DNA of 64,000 nucleotides from Ignavibacteria bacterium. GTDB taxonomy: Bacteria; Bacteroidota; Ignavibacteria; Ch128b. Within the stretch, counting starts at the first letter, position 1. Each line of letters begins with the position of its first letter. Location of the stretch: NCBI GenBank assembly GCA_013177855.1, contig JABLYA010000007.1, forward strand, positions 1 through 64,000, read 5' to 3'. Under the pieces are notes generated by a model. The model was given only the letters and a program-made list of their open reading frames with translations. It had not been told where the DNA came from and ran no database searches. Positions 54,540 to 63,214 of this stretch are shown here, in pieces. A program made the translations under genes and the position numbers.

Positions 54540-54614
54540 AATACTTTATATTACTTATTTATATAAATTGCTTTATATATACAAAATTAATACAAATATA
54601 TTTCAAAAAAAAAA

Positions 54615-55004
54615 TTATTCTTCAGAATCGGCTTTCATTTCATTACAAAGTTTGCACATAGTTTGGAAATTAATTATCTTGTTTACACCACCTTTAGATT
54701 TTGGAATAATATGATCTATTGTAATAAGGACTTCTTCACCGTCTATAAGACCATATAAATCAAGATGTAATCCACCTCCTTTATCTTTTTCTAATGCAAA
54801 AAATGAACCTTTTACACCACAATTAACACAAACAATACCTTTCTTATGAAAAATTTTTGCTCTTTTTGTATTTATTTCAAAACCATCTTTTTCCCAGTAT
54901 ATTATTCTTGGATTTTTTTCAATCCATTTGAATACTTCTTCTATTGAGTAAGTTTTTAATCTTTCAAGTCCATTATGTGTAGGTATAATCTTAGGTTTGT
55001 TCAT
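54615..55004 (-). CDS. HNH endonuclease (129 aa)
   Basis: The zinc-linked HNH motif is IVCVNCGVKGSFF, HLDLYGL, EEVLITIDHIIPKSKGGVNK and NFQTMCKLCNEMKAD (DH...N...H-like, with two CxxC pairs). The N-terminal ~45 residues carry a helical IEEVFKWIEKNPRIIYWEKD segment. HNH enzymes nick or cut DNA; in phages they act as homing nucleases or packaging nickases. Small stand-alone type. Confidence 0.85.
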   Translation of the reverse strand: MNKPKIIPTHNGLERLKTYSIEEVFKWIEKNPRIIYWEKDGFEINTKRAKIFHKKGIVCVNCGVKGSFFALEKDKGGGLHLDLYGLIDGEEVLITIDHIIPKSKGGVNKIINFQTMCKLCNEMKADSEE

Positions 55005-55012
55005 CACGATTG

Positions 55013-55735
55013 TTATTTTTTATATTCATCAAAGGTTTTCATACTTCTTATATGTAATTTACACCTTCTGACAAATTCTTCTTTGTACTCTTCAAGAATT
55101 GTTAGATTTTGTCCAGTTTTGAATAGCATTTCAGATAAGTCTGGATATCTATCCGCAATTTCTTCTTTTGAGTAAACTTCTACACCATCAGTTAAAGCAA
55201 GAGACTGTCCTATCTGAAATGACATAGATTTCAAATAATCAACCCATTTTAGTCCAACATTTTGTCCTAAATCATCAATCTTTGAAAGATCAATAATATC
55301 TAAAACTTTTATTTTTTCTACAAAATTTCCTTTTAATGCTTTTTTAACTTCAAAACGATGTTGAGTATAAGAAAGGTTCATTAACATAAACCTTGCACTA
55401 CGCATTATTTTAATATCAACATCTCTATCAACAAGTTTTGTAATCTGTTGTTCGTGGAATTGTTTGTGTAGATTATAAGTTAAATATAATGAGTTGTTTA
55501 TTTCATCACTTATACCTTTAAATACTTCAACAATAATACCATCTTTTAATACTGCAAGGTTGCAGTTTATCTTTTTGATAGGCATACTAGTATCAAGAAA
55601 AGTGAAATACAGTTTCTTGTTCCATTTTTCGCATAGTTGTTTCGCTTCATCTGTTTGAGGAATTTTATCAACAAAAATCATAACATTATAATCTTCAGAT
55701 GATTTAGAACCAAATATTTGAAATATGTTACTCAT
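55013..55735 (-). CDS. Hypothetical protein (240 aa)
   Basis: MSNIFQIFGSKSSEDYNVMI followed by an alpha/beta first half and a helical second half (GLKWVDYLKSMSFQIGQSLA, DRYPDLSEMLFKTGQNL). C-terminus is SMKTFDEYKK, which looks like a capsid-targeting start but at the end. Unknown function. Confidence 0.6.
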   Translation of the reverse strand: MSNIFQIFGSKSSEDYNVMIFVDKIPQTDEAKQLCEKWNKKLYFTFLDTSMPIKKINCNLAVLKDGIIVEVFKGISDEINNSLYLTYNLHKQFHEQQITKLVDRDVDIKIMRSARFMLMNLSYTQHRFEVKKALKGNFVEKIKVLDIIDLSKIDDLGQNVGLKWVDYLKSMSFQIGQSLALTDGVEVYSKEEIADRYPDLSEMLFKTGQNLTILEEYKEEFVRRCKLHIRSMKTFDEYKK

Positions 55736-55906
55736 TTTACAAAATTAAACATTTTTTTCTTTATATAAAAAAATATCACAAGTTTATATATGAATATTTA
55801 TCTTTTGTTTTTTATATATATTATTAAATCGATTATAATGTAAATGATTTTTAAATTCAAAAAAATTTATTGTAGCAAAATACCAAGGAAATAAAATGTA
55901 TAATTT

Positions 55907-56924
55907 ATGAAATATTTAAAAACATATGAAAAATATAAAAAAGTAAAGCAATTAAGTCTTTTTCCTGATCAAGAAACCGATAAGGTTCAAAATGTTGCTA
56001 AAAAATTTGTTCAAAAATATAAAACAAATCAAAAGAAAAAATTTGAAAAACAAATTTGCCACAACCAATGATGTAATTAAATATTATGACGATAAAAAAA
56101 TCTTTAATAGAATTTGTGAGGATTTGTATAATAAAAATTTGTTTGATTCATATGAATATGATTATGTTGCAAAAATATATTTTGAAAATAATAAATACAT
56201 TTTGATTGATTATTTAAAAGACACTGGTGACTGGGGTGAGTATTTTAATGATATTGAAGATGAAGAAAAAAGAATAAACAAAGCCGAAAAATATATATTA
56301 AATTATGTAGATTTTGATGATATTATAAAATCAGAAATAATAACAAATGAAGAAGAATTTTTAAGATACATCCAAAAAGGATATAGTAATTTTTTTAATT
56401 ATTATGGTATTGTAGATGATCAATATTGGGACAAAATCATATATATTTTAAGATATGAAAGTGTTGATAATAAAATTCCTATATACAGGTCTATGATGAT
56501 TCCAAAAACTGTGCAAAGTTTAGAAAAAATGGAAGATTATAAAGGTGTTGGTATTTATTGGTCATATAGTGAAAATGGTGCTATTGCTCATTGTGGTCAT
56601 TATGGATCAGATATGCAAGAACTTATTTTAAAAGCTTGGGTTGAAGTAAAAAATGTAGAATGGGATATAACTTTTGAAAGAAGTATTTATAGTTTAAGAG
56701 ATGAACAAGAAGTGTATTTAATTCAAGGTTCAAGTGTAGAATTGTTTGAAATATATTTACCTGGTAAAAAAGGTAATATAATGAAAAATTTTAATCCAAA
56801 ATACTTCGAAGAAACATATGGTTTTGATAGTGATACAATATATAAGATAAGAAAGTCATATGAGGTTGATGCTAAGGATAAATCAACAATAGTATTTGAT
56901 CCACCAATTGATATTATAGTATAA
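55907..56924 (+). CDS. ADP-ribosyltransferase-like protein with capsid-targeting-like leader (frameshifted)
   Basis: ATG at 55907 gives MKYLKTYEKYKKVKQLSLFP. Its frame stops near 56071 after an A6 run, while the next frame continues FATTNDVIKYYDDKK to 56924. The C-terminal half has the R-S-E layout of ADP-ribosyltransferases: KIPIYRSMMIP (Arg), GVGIYWSYSENGAIAHCGHY (S-rich strand) and LRDEQEVYLIQGSS (E-x-E). T4 Alt is a packaged enzyme of this class. Target unknown; the S-T-S strand is atypical, so the call is moderate. Confidence 0.55.
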
Positions 56925-57011
56925 ATAAAAAATTGATAAAATATATTACAAATATTAAAAAAACCGTTTTAAAAAAATAATATATAATGTAAAAAAAATA
57001 ATTTATAAACT

Positions 57012-57866
57012 ATGAAAACATTAAAAAATTGGAAACAATTTAATGAAGAAAACATATACGGAGCTGGTTGGACAACTACAACAAGTAATGTATCAAAAAA
57101 ACCAGAACAAGTTAATCAACCTGTTGAAACACAATCACAACCAAAAATTAAAAAGACTGATGATTTCTACATTACCTATTTCAGAGTACCAGTCGCAATT
57201 GAAAAAAACGTAGATGAAAGTATTTTCTATAAAAATGAAGATCCAAAAGAAATAGCCAAAATACTTGATAAAGAAGGTATTGACGGTTGGTGGTTTGTTG
57301 AAGATTATGAAAGATGGAAAAAATATGCACAACCACAAGAATTAGGTGAAAAACCAAAAAGAGAAGATTTTGATGACGAAGATGATTACTTAGAAGAATT
57401 GGAAGATTGGTATGATGAATATAATAATTGGCAACCTTCAATAGATGCTTATGTTAAAGATAATTTTTATGATTGGGAACAATTTATTAATCAATTTAAA
57501 ATATATGGTAGTGTTGTAGAAAATACAACTCAACTTGAAAGAATTCAAATTTTTGATGTATTAAAAGATGATTTTAATGATTCTGATATAGTTCAATATT
57601 TTGATGAAGCAAAATCTCTTGGTATTGTTAGTATGGAAGTTATTGGTGTAGATTTTGATGATGAAAGCAGATTTACAATCGAGGTAAAATCTACAAAACC
57701 ATTAACAGACGATGATAAAAATAAAGTTAAAGAATATATTGAAGGTCAATGTTCTGATGGTTGGGGAGAAAGTCTTGAACAACAAGAAATTGAAGGGTAT
57801 TATGTTCATACCTGGTGGGATCACAAAACAATTAATGCACCAGATTATGAAATATTAGTAGATTAA
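57012..57866 (+). CDS. Capsid-targeting-like N-terminus on acidic protein (284 aa)
   Basis: MKTLKNWKQFNEENIYGAGW is the clearest capsid-targeting-like leader (F-N-E-E cut-like site at 10-13). The body is very acidic (EDFDDEDDYLEELEDWYDEY) with later beta segments (FTIEVKSTKPL) and WGESLEQQEIEGYYVHTWWD. The upstream ~45 bp closely match those of the gene at 58667. Function unknown. Terminator follows. Confidence 0.65.
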   Translation: MKTLKNWKQFNEENIYGAGWTTTTSNVSKKPEQVNQPVETQSQPKIKKTDDFYITYFRVPVAIEKNVDESIFYKNEDPKEIAKILDKEGIDGWWFVEDYERWKKYAQPQELGEKPKREDFDDEDDYLEELEDWYDEYNNWQPSIDAYVKDNFYDWEQFINQFKIYGSVVENTTQLERIQIFDVLKDDFNDSDIVQYFDEAKSLGIVSMEVIGVDFDDESRFTIEVKSTKPLTDDDKNKVKEYIEGQCSDGWGESLEQQEIEGYYVHTWWDHKTINAPDYEILVD

Positions 57867-57884
57867 TCAATAAAAAAAAATAAA

Positions 57885-57920
57885 AAAAAAGTTAGTCAAA
57901 ACGACTAACTTTTTTTATTT
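57885..57920 (+). terminator. Terminator hairpin
   Basis: AAAGTTAGTC/GACTAACTTT stem and T-run, 25 bp after the 57012-57866 gene. Confidence 0.85.
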
Positions 57921-57969
57921 ATACTCATCTGATTAAAATATATAAATCAAAAATAAATAAATATATATA

Positions 57970-58491
57970 ATGAAGAAACAAAATACTATTCCAGGAAATT
58001 TTTTCATTACAAAAGGTTCAGGTTGTGATGAGTATGAGATTCATGCTGGTGCAATGCACATGGCTATGTGGGATGCAGGTATTGCAGACTACAATTTAAT
58101 GACTTACACATCTGTTTTACCACCAACAAGCGAATTGGTTAAATTAGATGATATTGAGTTACCACCACCTGGATCAGAATTAAAAACTATTTCTGCTATA
58201 GCTACAGGTAGATATTCTGAATTTATATCGGCTGGGTTGGTATTTGCTTGGTTATATACTAATGATAGTATGGAAGAAAAATATATGGGTTTAGTTTGTG
58301 AAGTTGCTGGTCACTATAGATTAGAAGATTTAGAACAAAAACTAAGAGATGTGGTACAAAATTTATACGAAAAAACATATAAGACAAAAGGTTATGTATT
58401 AGGTGAGCCTGAAATATTTATGGAAGGTCTTAAAATAACTGATACTTACGGTTGTGCTATGGTTTGTCTTTGTTTCGTAGATTTTGATTAA
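57970..58491 (+). CDS. Pyruvoyl-dependent arginine decarboxylase-like (PvlArgDC)
   Basis: 173 residues. PGNFFITKGSGCDEYEIHAG, AMWDAGIADYNLMTYTSVLPP, GSELKTISAIATGRYSEFIS, AGLVFAWL and the C-terminal VLGEPEIFMEGLKITDTYGC match the PvlArgDC fold. TYTSVLPP is the self-cleavage site; the Ser would become the pyruvoyl group. It decarboxylates arginine to agmatine, leading to polyamines that could neutralise packaged DNA. No capsid-targeting leader. Start preceded by ATATATATAATG box. Confidence 0.8.
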   Translation: MKKQNTIPGNFFITKGSGCDEYEIHAGAMHMAMWDAGIADYNLMTYTSVLPPTSELVKLDDIELPPPGSELKTISAIATGRYSEFISAGLVFAWLYTNDSMEEKYMGLVCEVAGHYRLEDLEQKLRDVVQNLYEKTYKTKGYVLGEPEIFMEGLKITDTYGCAMVCLCFVDFD

Positions 58492-58503
58492 AAGTGCAAT
58501 ATA

Positions 58504-58536
58504 TTAAAAAAGTGCATTTTTAATGCACTTTTTTAA
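58504..58536 (+). terminator. Terminator hairpin
   Basis: AAAAAGTGCATT/AATGCACTTTTTT, 13 bp after the arginine decarboxylase stop. Confidence 0.85.
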
Positions 58537-58540
58537 TTGT

Positions 58541-58620
58541 CATTTATTATTTCTTCAATCTTTTCAAATTTATCGACATATTTTTTTAATATATCACTGT
58601 GATAAGATTTACTACTTTAA
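58541..58620 (-). pseudogene. Small minus-strand C-terminal fragment
   Basis: SKSYHSDILKKYVDKFEKIE then EIINDN in an open frame with an upstream stop and no ATG. Likely a relic. Confidence 0.3.
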
Positions 58621-58666
58621 AAAATGTTTAAAAAATAATATATATTATAAAAATAATTTATAAACT

Positions 58667-59355
58667 ATGAAAATATTGAAAAATTGGAAACGATTTAATA
58701 AAAATTCTATTAGATGGAAAAAAACACACTGGTAGGCTCACCAAAAATAGTTGAAGGCAATTTTGATTGTTCTGATAATAAATTAACATCATTAGAAGGT
58801 GCTCCAGAAATAGTTAAAGGTAATTTTGATTGTTCTTATAATCAATTAACTTCATTAGAAGGTGCACCAAAAAAGGTTAAAGGCAATTTTAATTGTTATT
58901 ATAATAAATTAACTTCATTAGAAGGTGCTCCAGAAAAGGTTGAAGGTTATTTTAATTGTTTTTCTAATAAATTAACTTCATTAAAAGGTGCACCAAAAAT
59001 AGTTGAAGGTTATTTTAATTGTTCTGATAATAAATTAATTTCGTTGGAAGGTGCTCCAAAAATGGTTGAAGGTGATTTTAATTGTTCTTTTAATCAATTA
59101 ACTTCATTGGAAGGTGCACCAGAAATATTTAAAGGTAGTTTTTATTGTTCTTATAATAACTTAATTTCATTAAAAGGTGCACCAAAAAAAGTTGAAGGTA
59201 ATTTTAATTGTTCTTATAATAAATTAATTTCATTAAAATATGCTCCAGAAATAGTTGAAGGTGATTTTATTTGTTATGATAATAATTTAACAGAAAAAGA
59301 TATAGAATGGTTAAAACAAAATTCTAAAATAAAGGGAAAAATTATATGGAAATAA
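58667..59355 (+). CDS. Leucine-rich-repeat protein with capsid-targeting-like leader (frameshift)
   Basis: ATG at 58667 reads MKILKNWKRFNKNSIRWKK and then shifts in an A7 run (about 58718) into NTLVGSPKIVEGNFDCSDNK. The remainder has ~9 repeats of 20 residues (GNFDCSYNQLTSLEGAPKK type). The LRR belongs to a phage class of unknown binding partner. The leader matches that of 57012. Ends DIEWLKQNSKIKGKI. Confidence 0.75.
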
Positions 59356-59358
59356 AAT

Positions 59359-59430
59359 ATGAAAAATTATAACAATTTCATATTAGAAAAAATCATTCGA
59401 AAAGAAAACATAGATCCATATACTTTTTGA
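59359..59430 (+). pseudogene. Capsid-targeting-like leader remnant
   Basis: ATG at 59359: MKNYNNFILEKIIRKENIDP, stop after YTF. It matches the leader pattern (YNNFILE) but the cargo is lost. Confidence 0.4.
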
Positions 59431-59551
59431 TTTTCATAATTGAAATCTTTAGTTCCGTGTCAAGTAACGATTCAAAAGAATCAGAAAAGATATAAATAAA
59501 AAACTTATTATTTAATCTTTTTTCTATTATTCTATTTAATCTGTTTTTGTT

Positions 59552-59935
59552 TTAATTTTGGTTATCTTTTTCTTTTAGTTCTTCATCAAGTAAATATCTA
59601 TGATCCTTTGGTAGGATATCAAATCCTATTTGTTTACCTAAAATTATTAATAGTAATGTTAATGGAACAGTAAAAGGAATTCCTTGAATTGCTATAATTG
59701 GTAATACTTTTACGAGGTCTACTGATTGTTTTTTAAGAAAAAGTTTTTCATTATCAAAAACATTTTCACTACGAATAAGTTTGACTAATATTTGATAAGC
59801 AATCTTTGTTTCTTCTCCTTCTACTTTAACAACATTCCAAACATTTTTAGATAAAGTTTTACCTTTATTCAATAAATGTTTGACTTTCATAAGAGTAGAT
59901 TCATTAATACCGCTTATATTTTCTTCATCTAACAT
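59552..59935 (-). CDS. LETM1-like domain protein (127 aa)
   Basis: KVEGEETKIAYQILVKLIRS, then VKVLPIIAIQGIPFTVPLTL, LIILGKQIGFDILPKDHRYL. The pattern (PG....PL...lgkklgfdiLP..HR) matches bacterial LETM1-like proteins. Membrane-associated (one hydrophobic hairpin). Downstream of it a frame reads KNRLNRIIEKRLNN, a possible RxKLxRI relative. Confidence 0.6.
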   Translation of the reverse strand: MLDEENISGINESTLMKVKHLLNKGKTLSKNVWNVVKVEGEETKIAYQILVKLIRSENVFDNEKLFLKKQSVDLVKVLPIIAIQGIPFTVPLTLLLIILGKQIGFDILPKDHRYLLDEELKEKDNQN

Positions 59936-60098
59936 TTCAATATTTTTTTTTTCATATTATATAAAAAAAATAATATCTATCCTATCAACTTTACTATATA
60001 TGTTTATATTAAAAATTTTCATATTTGTTTTTTATTATATATTAAAACTAAAATTCTTTTTTAATCTATATAAAGAAATTAAAAATTAATTGATATGA

Positions 60099-61232
60099 AT
60101 GAAAGTAAATTTAATTTTAGATTCCTCATACATTCTTTATAAAAATGTATTTATCCTTAAAAAACTACACAGAATCAAGCAAGACCTTGCTGATTTGCTA
60201 ATGAATGATTTCAACAAACTTACAAAATCTTTTGCATTTGATAACATATATTTTGTTTCTGACTCCAAACAAGGTAATTGGAGAAAACTCATATATAAAG
60301 AATATAAAGGTAACAGAAAAAGAGATGATAGTATAGATTGGGATTTTGTATATCAAGTTTTTGAAGAATTTAAAGAAAAAATTCGCAATAAAAAGAATAT
60401 AAAATCATTAGAACTAGTTGGATTAGAAGGAGATGATTTTATTGGATATATTGTAAGAAAAAGTAATGAGAAAGGTTATTCTAATGTAATACTTGGCTCT
60501 GATAGAGACCTTAATCAATTAATTAAATATGATTTAAATAAAAAATTTATAAACATTCAATGGAATTATAAATTTTCTGATGAAAGAATTTATTTACCAG
60601 AGAATTATCAATTGGTCATAGAAGAATTATCAAATTCTGTGAATGAAAATATATTTGAATTAGACAATAGTTCTGATTTTGTAAAATACATTGATAATTT
60701 AATTAATAAAACCAAAACAAAAACAGTTGTTGCTGAAGAAATAATGTTTTGTAAAATTCTTGAAGGTGATAATGCTGATAATATACCTTCTGTTATACAA
60801 ATAAAAGATGGTAAGGTAGATGAAAATGGTAGGGGTATAGGTAGAGATGGTGCTGCAACAATTTATAAATTGTACAAAGAAATACATCCAAAACCAATAG
60901 ATATAGATTCAGATGAATTTGTAGAAAATTTATCAGATATTATTATTTATCACAAAAAGATAAAAGACATTACTGCTAAGGATATAATAAAGAAAAACAT
61001 TATATTTAATCGTAAATTGGTGATATTAGACCCAAAATATATGCCACAAGTAACATATGAAAATATGAAAAACTTTTTTAATGAAGTTGATAATCGTGTA
61101 ATTAAATATGAACCTGAAGATTTGGAAGCAAAATTAGAAGAAGATAATTTCTTTGAAGAAAAAATACCAAAACAATTTAATTTAGAATCAGATGGTGAAG
61201 TATTTAATCCTGATTCTTTCTGGGAATTATAA
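60099..61232 (+). CDS. rnh: T4 RNase H-like 5'-3' exonuclease (FEN1/XPG family)
   Basis: 377 residues. LILDSSYILYKNVF (first metal Asp), KEYKGNRKRDDSIDWDFVYQ, LVGLEGDDFIGYIVRK (EGDD) and VILGSDRDLNQLI (SDRD) are the family's acidic clusters. LEGDNADNIPSV is the helix-hairpin-helix region. It removes RNA primers and 5' flaps. Slightly longer than T4 RNase H (305). Start ATG at 60099 follows a TTGATATGA context. Confidence 0.85.
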   Translation: MKVNLILDSSYILYKNVFILKKLHRIKQDLADLLMNDFNKLTKSFAFDNIYFVSDSKQGNWRKLIYKEYKGNRKRDDSIDWDFVYQVFEEFKEKIRNKKNIKSLELVGLEGDDFIGYIVRKSNEKGYSNVILGSDRDLNQLIKYDLNKKFINIQWNYKFSDERIYLPENYQLVIEELSNSVNENIFELDNSSDFVKYIDNLINKTKTKTVVAEEIMFCKILEGDNADNIPSVIQIKDGKVDENGRGIGRDGAATIYKLYKEIHPKPIDIDSDEFVENLSDIIIYHKKIKDITAKDIIKKNIIFNRKLVILDPKYMPQVTYENMKNFFNEVDNRVIKYEPEDLEAKLEEDNFFEEKIPKQFNLESDGEVFNPDSFWEL

Positions 61233-61234
61233 TT

Positions 61235-61390
61235 ATGAAAGAAAAATCATTAGAAGATAGAAAAGTAAAAGAATATATCATTATATACTACAAAAAACTT
61301 CTTGATGCTGCGATAAAAAGAGAAGATTATGAGAGTGCCATTAAATATAAAAAATGGATTGAAAATCTCGAAAAAAGTGGTAAAAAGTGA
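61235..61390 (+). CDS. Small helical protein (51 aa)
   Basis: MKEKSLEDRKVKEYIIIYYK, LDAAIKREDYESAIKYKKWI, ENLEKSGKK. The KREDYESAIKYKK stretch resembles a UVR (UvrB/C) interaction motif. It starts 3 bp after the RNase H stop and ends in a terminator, so likely co-expressed and related to DNA metabolism. Confidence 0.65.
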   Translation: MKEKSLEDRKVKEYIIIYYKKLLDAAIKREDYESAIKYKKWIENLEKSGKK

Positions 61391-61408
61391 TACACCACTT
61401 TTTTATTG
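61372..61408 (+). terminator. Terminator hairpin after RNase H unit
   Basis: AAAAGTGGT/ACCACTTTT with T-run. The TGA of the 51-aa gene lies in the loop region. Confidence 0.75.
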
Positions 61409-61460
61409 TCTGTAATTAATATATAAACTATAAATTGTTAAAAAATAAAAATTAGAAGTA

Positions 61461-62147
61461 ATGAAAGGATTATTTAAGCCTAAGAATTTATACGTATTTA
61501 ATGAAGACACACTAACTTATGAGAGTATTAAAAAAAAAAGAAAATTTGGATTATTTTTATTTATATTTTTATTCTTTGTCTTTGGTATGATTATCGGACA
61601 TTTTGTTGAAATGAAATATAAATATTTAAAAAACGACATAGACTATAAGACAAAATATGACCTTATAATAGGTACGACAGAATGGAAAGATTCTGTTTTC
61701 ACAGAATATGAAAAACAAGCAAATCTTTATTTATCACAAAAAGAATTTAAAAATACACCTATAAAAGGATCTATGCTGGCACTTGCTGCAAGAAACGCAT
61801 ATGATTCAACAAGTATAATAGTACCACTTGAGTTAGCATTAGCACAAGCACAATGGGAATCAGATATGGGTCGTAAAGGTCGTTCACCAATAAACAACCC
61901 ATTTAATGTTGGTGAATGGGAAACAGGAACAGTATTATTTTTTGAATCTACATTTGAAGGAATACAAGCATATTATTACCTAATGTGTAAAAATTATCTG
62001 AAATGTAAATCACTTAAAGAATTATTTAAAAATTTTACAAATTGTTCTGGTAATAGATATGCCACAAGTAATTATGAAAGTATTATTAGTACTGAATATT
62101 ATAAAATAAAAGGATGGTTGGAATCAAATTATAAAACTGAGAATTAG
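61461..62147 (+). CDS. Membrane-anchored peptidoglycan glucosaminidase (228 aa)
   Basis: Residues ~28-50 form a membrane anchor (FGLFLFIFLFFVFGMIIGHF). The catalytic domain contains PLELALAQAQWESDMGRKGR (Glu acid), SPINNPFNVGEWETGTVLFF, GIQAYYYLMCKNYL and NRYATSNYESII, typical of the Bax/mannosyl-glycoprotein endo-beta-N-acetylglucosaminidase family. It cleaves peptidoglycan glycan chains. An anchor points to an N-in signal-arrest-like lysin or an envelope enzyme. Confidence 0.85.
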   Translation: MKGLFKPKNLYVFNEDTLTYESIKKKRKFGLFLFIFLFFVFGMIIGHFVEMKYKYLKNDIDYKTKYDLIIGTTEWKDSVFTEYEKQANLYLSQKEFKNTPIKGSMLALAARNAYDSTSIIVPLELALAQAQWESDMGRKGRSPINNPFNVGEWETGTVLFFESTFEGIQAYYYLMCKNYLKCKSLKELFKNFTNCSGNRYATSNYESIISTEYYKIKGWLESNYKTEN

Positions 62148-62151
62148 ATTG

Positions 62152-62592
62152 ATGAAAATGATTAAAAAATTTGAAAAATTTTTAAAAGAAAATTACGAAA
62201 TAATATTTGAGAAAGGTGTATTGATTGCACCTGATTTAACTTACGAAATTTTGCCAGTAAGTGCAACGAAATTATCTTTAGAAAATTTTTTTAAAAATGT
62301 ATTTTCAGGTAGTTTAACTACTGAAAAACCATTTATTAAAGATAAAGATGGTTATGTTGAAATGGTTGGAATAGGTATCAATAATCCTAATTTAAGAGGT
62401 ATTGGGTTAGGAGAAAAAATGATTACTTTAATGTTAGAATATTTAAAAAAACAAGGTGTAGTAGGTATAAAATCGATCAATAATAGTAGTTATGCAGATA
62501 TAAAAGGAAGAACGAAATCGGCAGAAAAAATGTGGGAAAGGTTGCGAAAAAATAAAAAATTTATTGTATCTAAAAAAAAATATGGATTATAA
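62152..62592 (+). CDS. GNAT acetyltransferase-like protein with capsid-targeting-like leader
   Basis: ATG at 62152 (MKMIKKFEKFLKENYEIIFE). The leader fits K-x-F-x-x-F-L-x-E. Then VEMVGIGINNPNLRGIGLGE plus KMITLMLEYLKKQGV is the acetyl-CoA-binding R/Q-G-x-G-L-G signature. GNAT enzymes acetylate amines, including Lys of proteins. If packaged, it could modify a host target early. Starts 4 bp after the glucosaminidase stop. Confidence 0.65.
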   Translation: MKMIKKFEKFLKENYEIIFEKGVLIAPDLTYEILPVSATKLSLENFFKNVFSGSLTTEKPFIKDKDGYVEMVGIGINNPNLRGIGLGEKMITLMLEYLKKQGVVGIKSINNSSYADIKGRTKSAEKMWERLRKNKKFIVSKKKYGL

Positions 62593-62647
62593 AATCAAAC
62601 TTGCTAACGGCACCAAATTATAAAACTGATAATTAATATATAGTTTT

Positions 62648-63214
62648 ATGATTACTAAATTCAAACTATATGAATCTATAAATGAATGGTTATCAAAAAA
62701 AGGTAAATTCATAGGTAAAGGTGGATTTGGCGAAGTTTTTGAGATCGTAGGACATCCTAATCTAGTGTTAAAAATCACAACAGACCAATCAGAATATGAA
62801 ACTGCAAGAAGATTGATTGGTAAAAATACCGAATACATAGTTAATTATTATGAAGCTGAACCTTATCAGAAAGGTTCTTTTTTATTAATTATGGATAAAA
62901 TCAATACAAAATTACCTCAGAATCTAAATAATATATTAGACGAATTGAATATTTATTGTTATGATTATGATGAAAATTTCTATTATAAAACATTATTTGA
63001 TGCAGAAGAAATAGAATTTGTAATTGAAGATTATACTGAAGAGTATCCTGAAAAAGATGTAAAGTATGTTATTGAACAATTACAAGAGATTGTAAAAGAA
63101 TGTAAAGAAAATGATATTGATACCAACGATTTTCATTCAAAAAATATAGGTCAAAGGAACGGACACCTCATATTTTTTGATGTTGGTGCACAAAAATTAA
63201 ATATCAAACAATGA
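62648..63214 (+). CDS. Protein-kinase-like protein with capsid-targeting-like leader (188 aa)
   Basis: MITKFKLYESINEWLSKKGK followed by FIGKGGFGEVFEIVG (Gly loop), LVLKITTD (Lys), LLIMDKINTKL (hinge), DTNDFHSKNIGQRN (catalytic-loop-like, His-x-x-x-Asn) and LIFFDVGAQ (DFG-like Asp). The fold is abridged, and catalytic Asp is uncertain (DFHSKN). T4-like phages inject related kinases? That is inference; the leader suggests packaging. ATGA overlap with the next gene. Confidence 0.6.
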   Translation: MITKFKLYESINEWLSKKGKFIGKGGFGEVFEIVGHPNLVLKITTDQSEYETARRLIGKNTEYIVNYYEAEPYQKGSFLLIMDKINTKLPQNLNNILDELNIYCYDYDENFYYKTLFDAEEIEFVIEDYTEEYPEKDVKYVIEQLQEIVKECKENDIDTNDFHSKNIGQRNGHLIFFDVGAQKLNIKQ

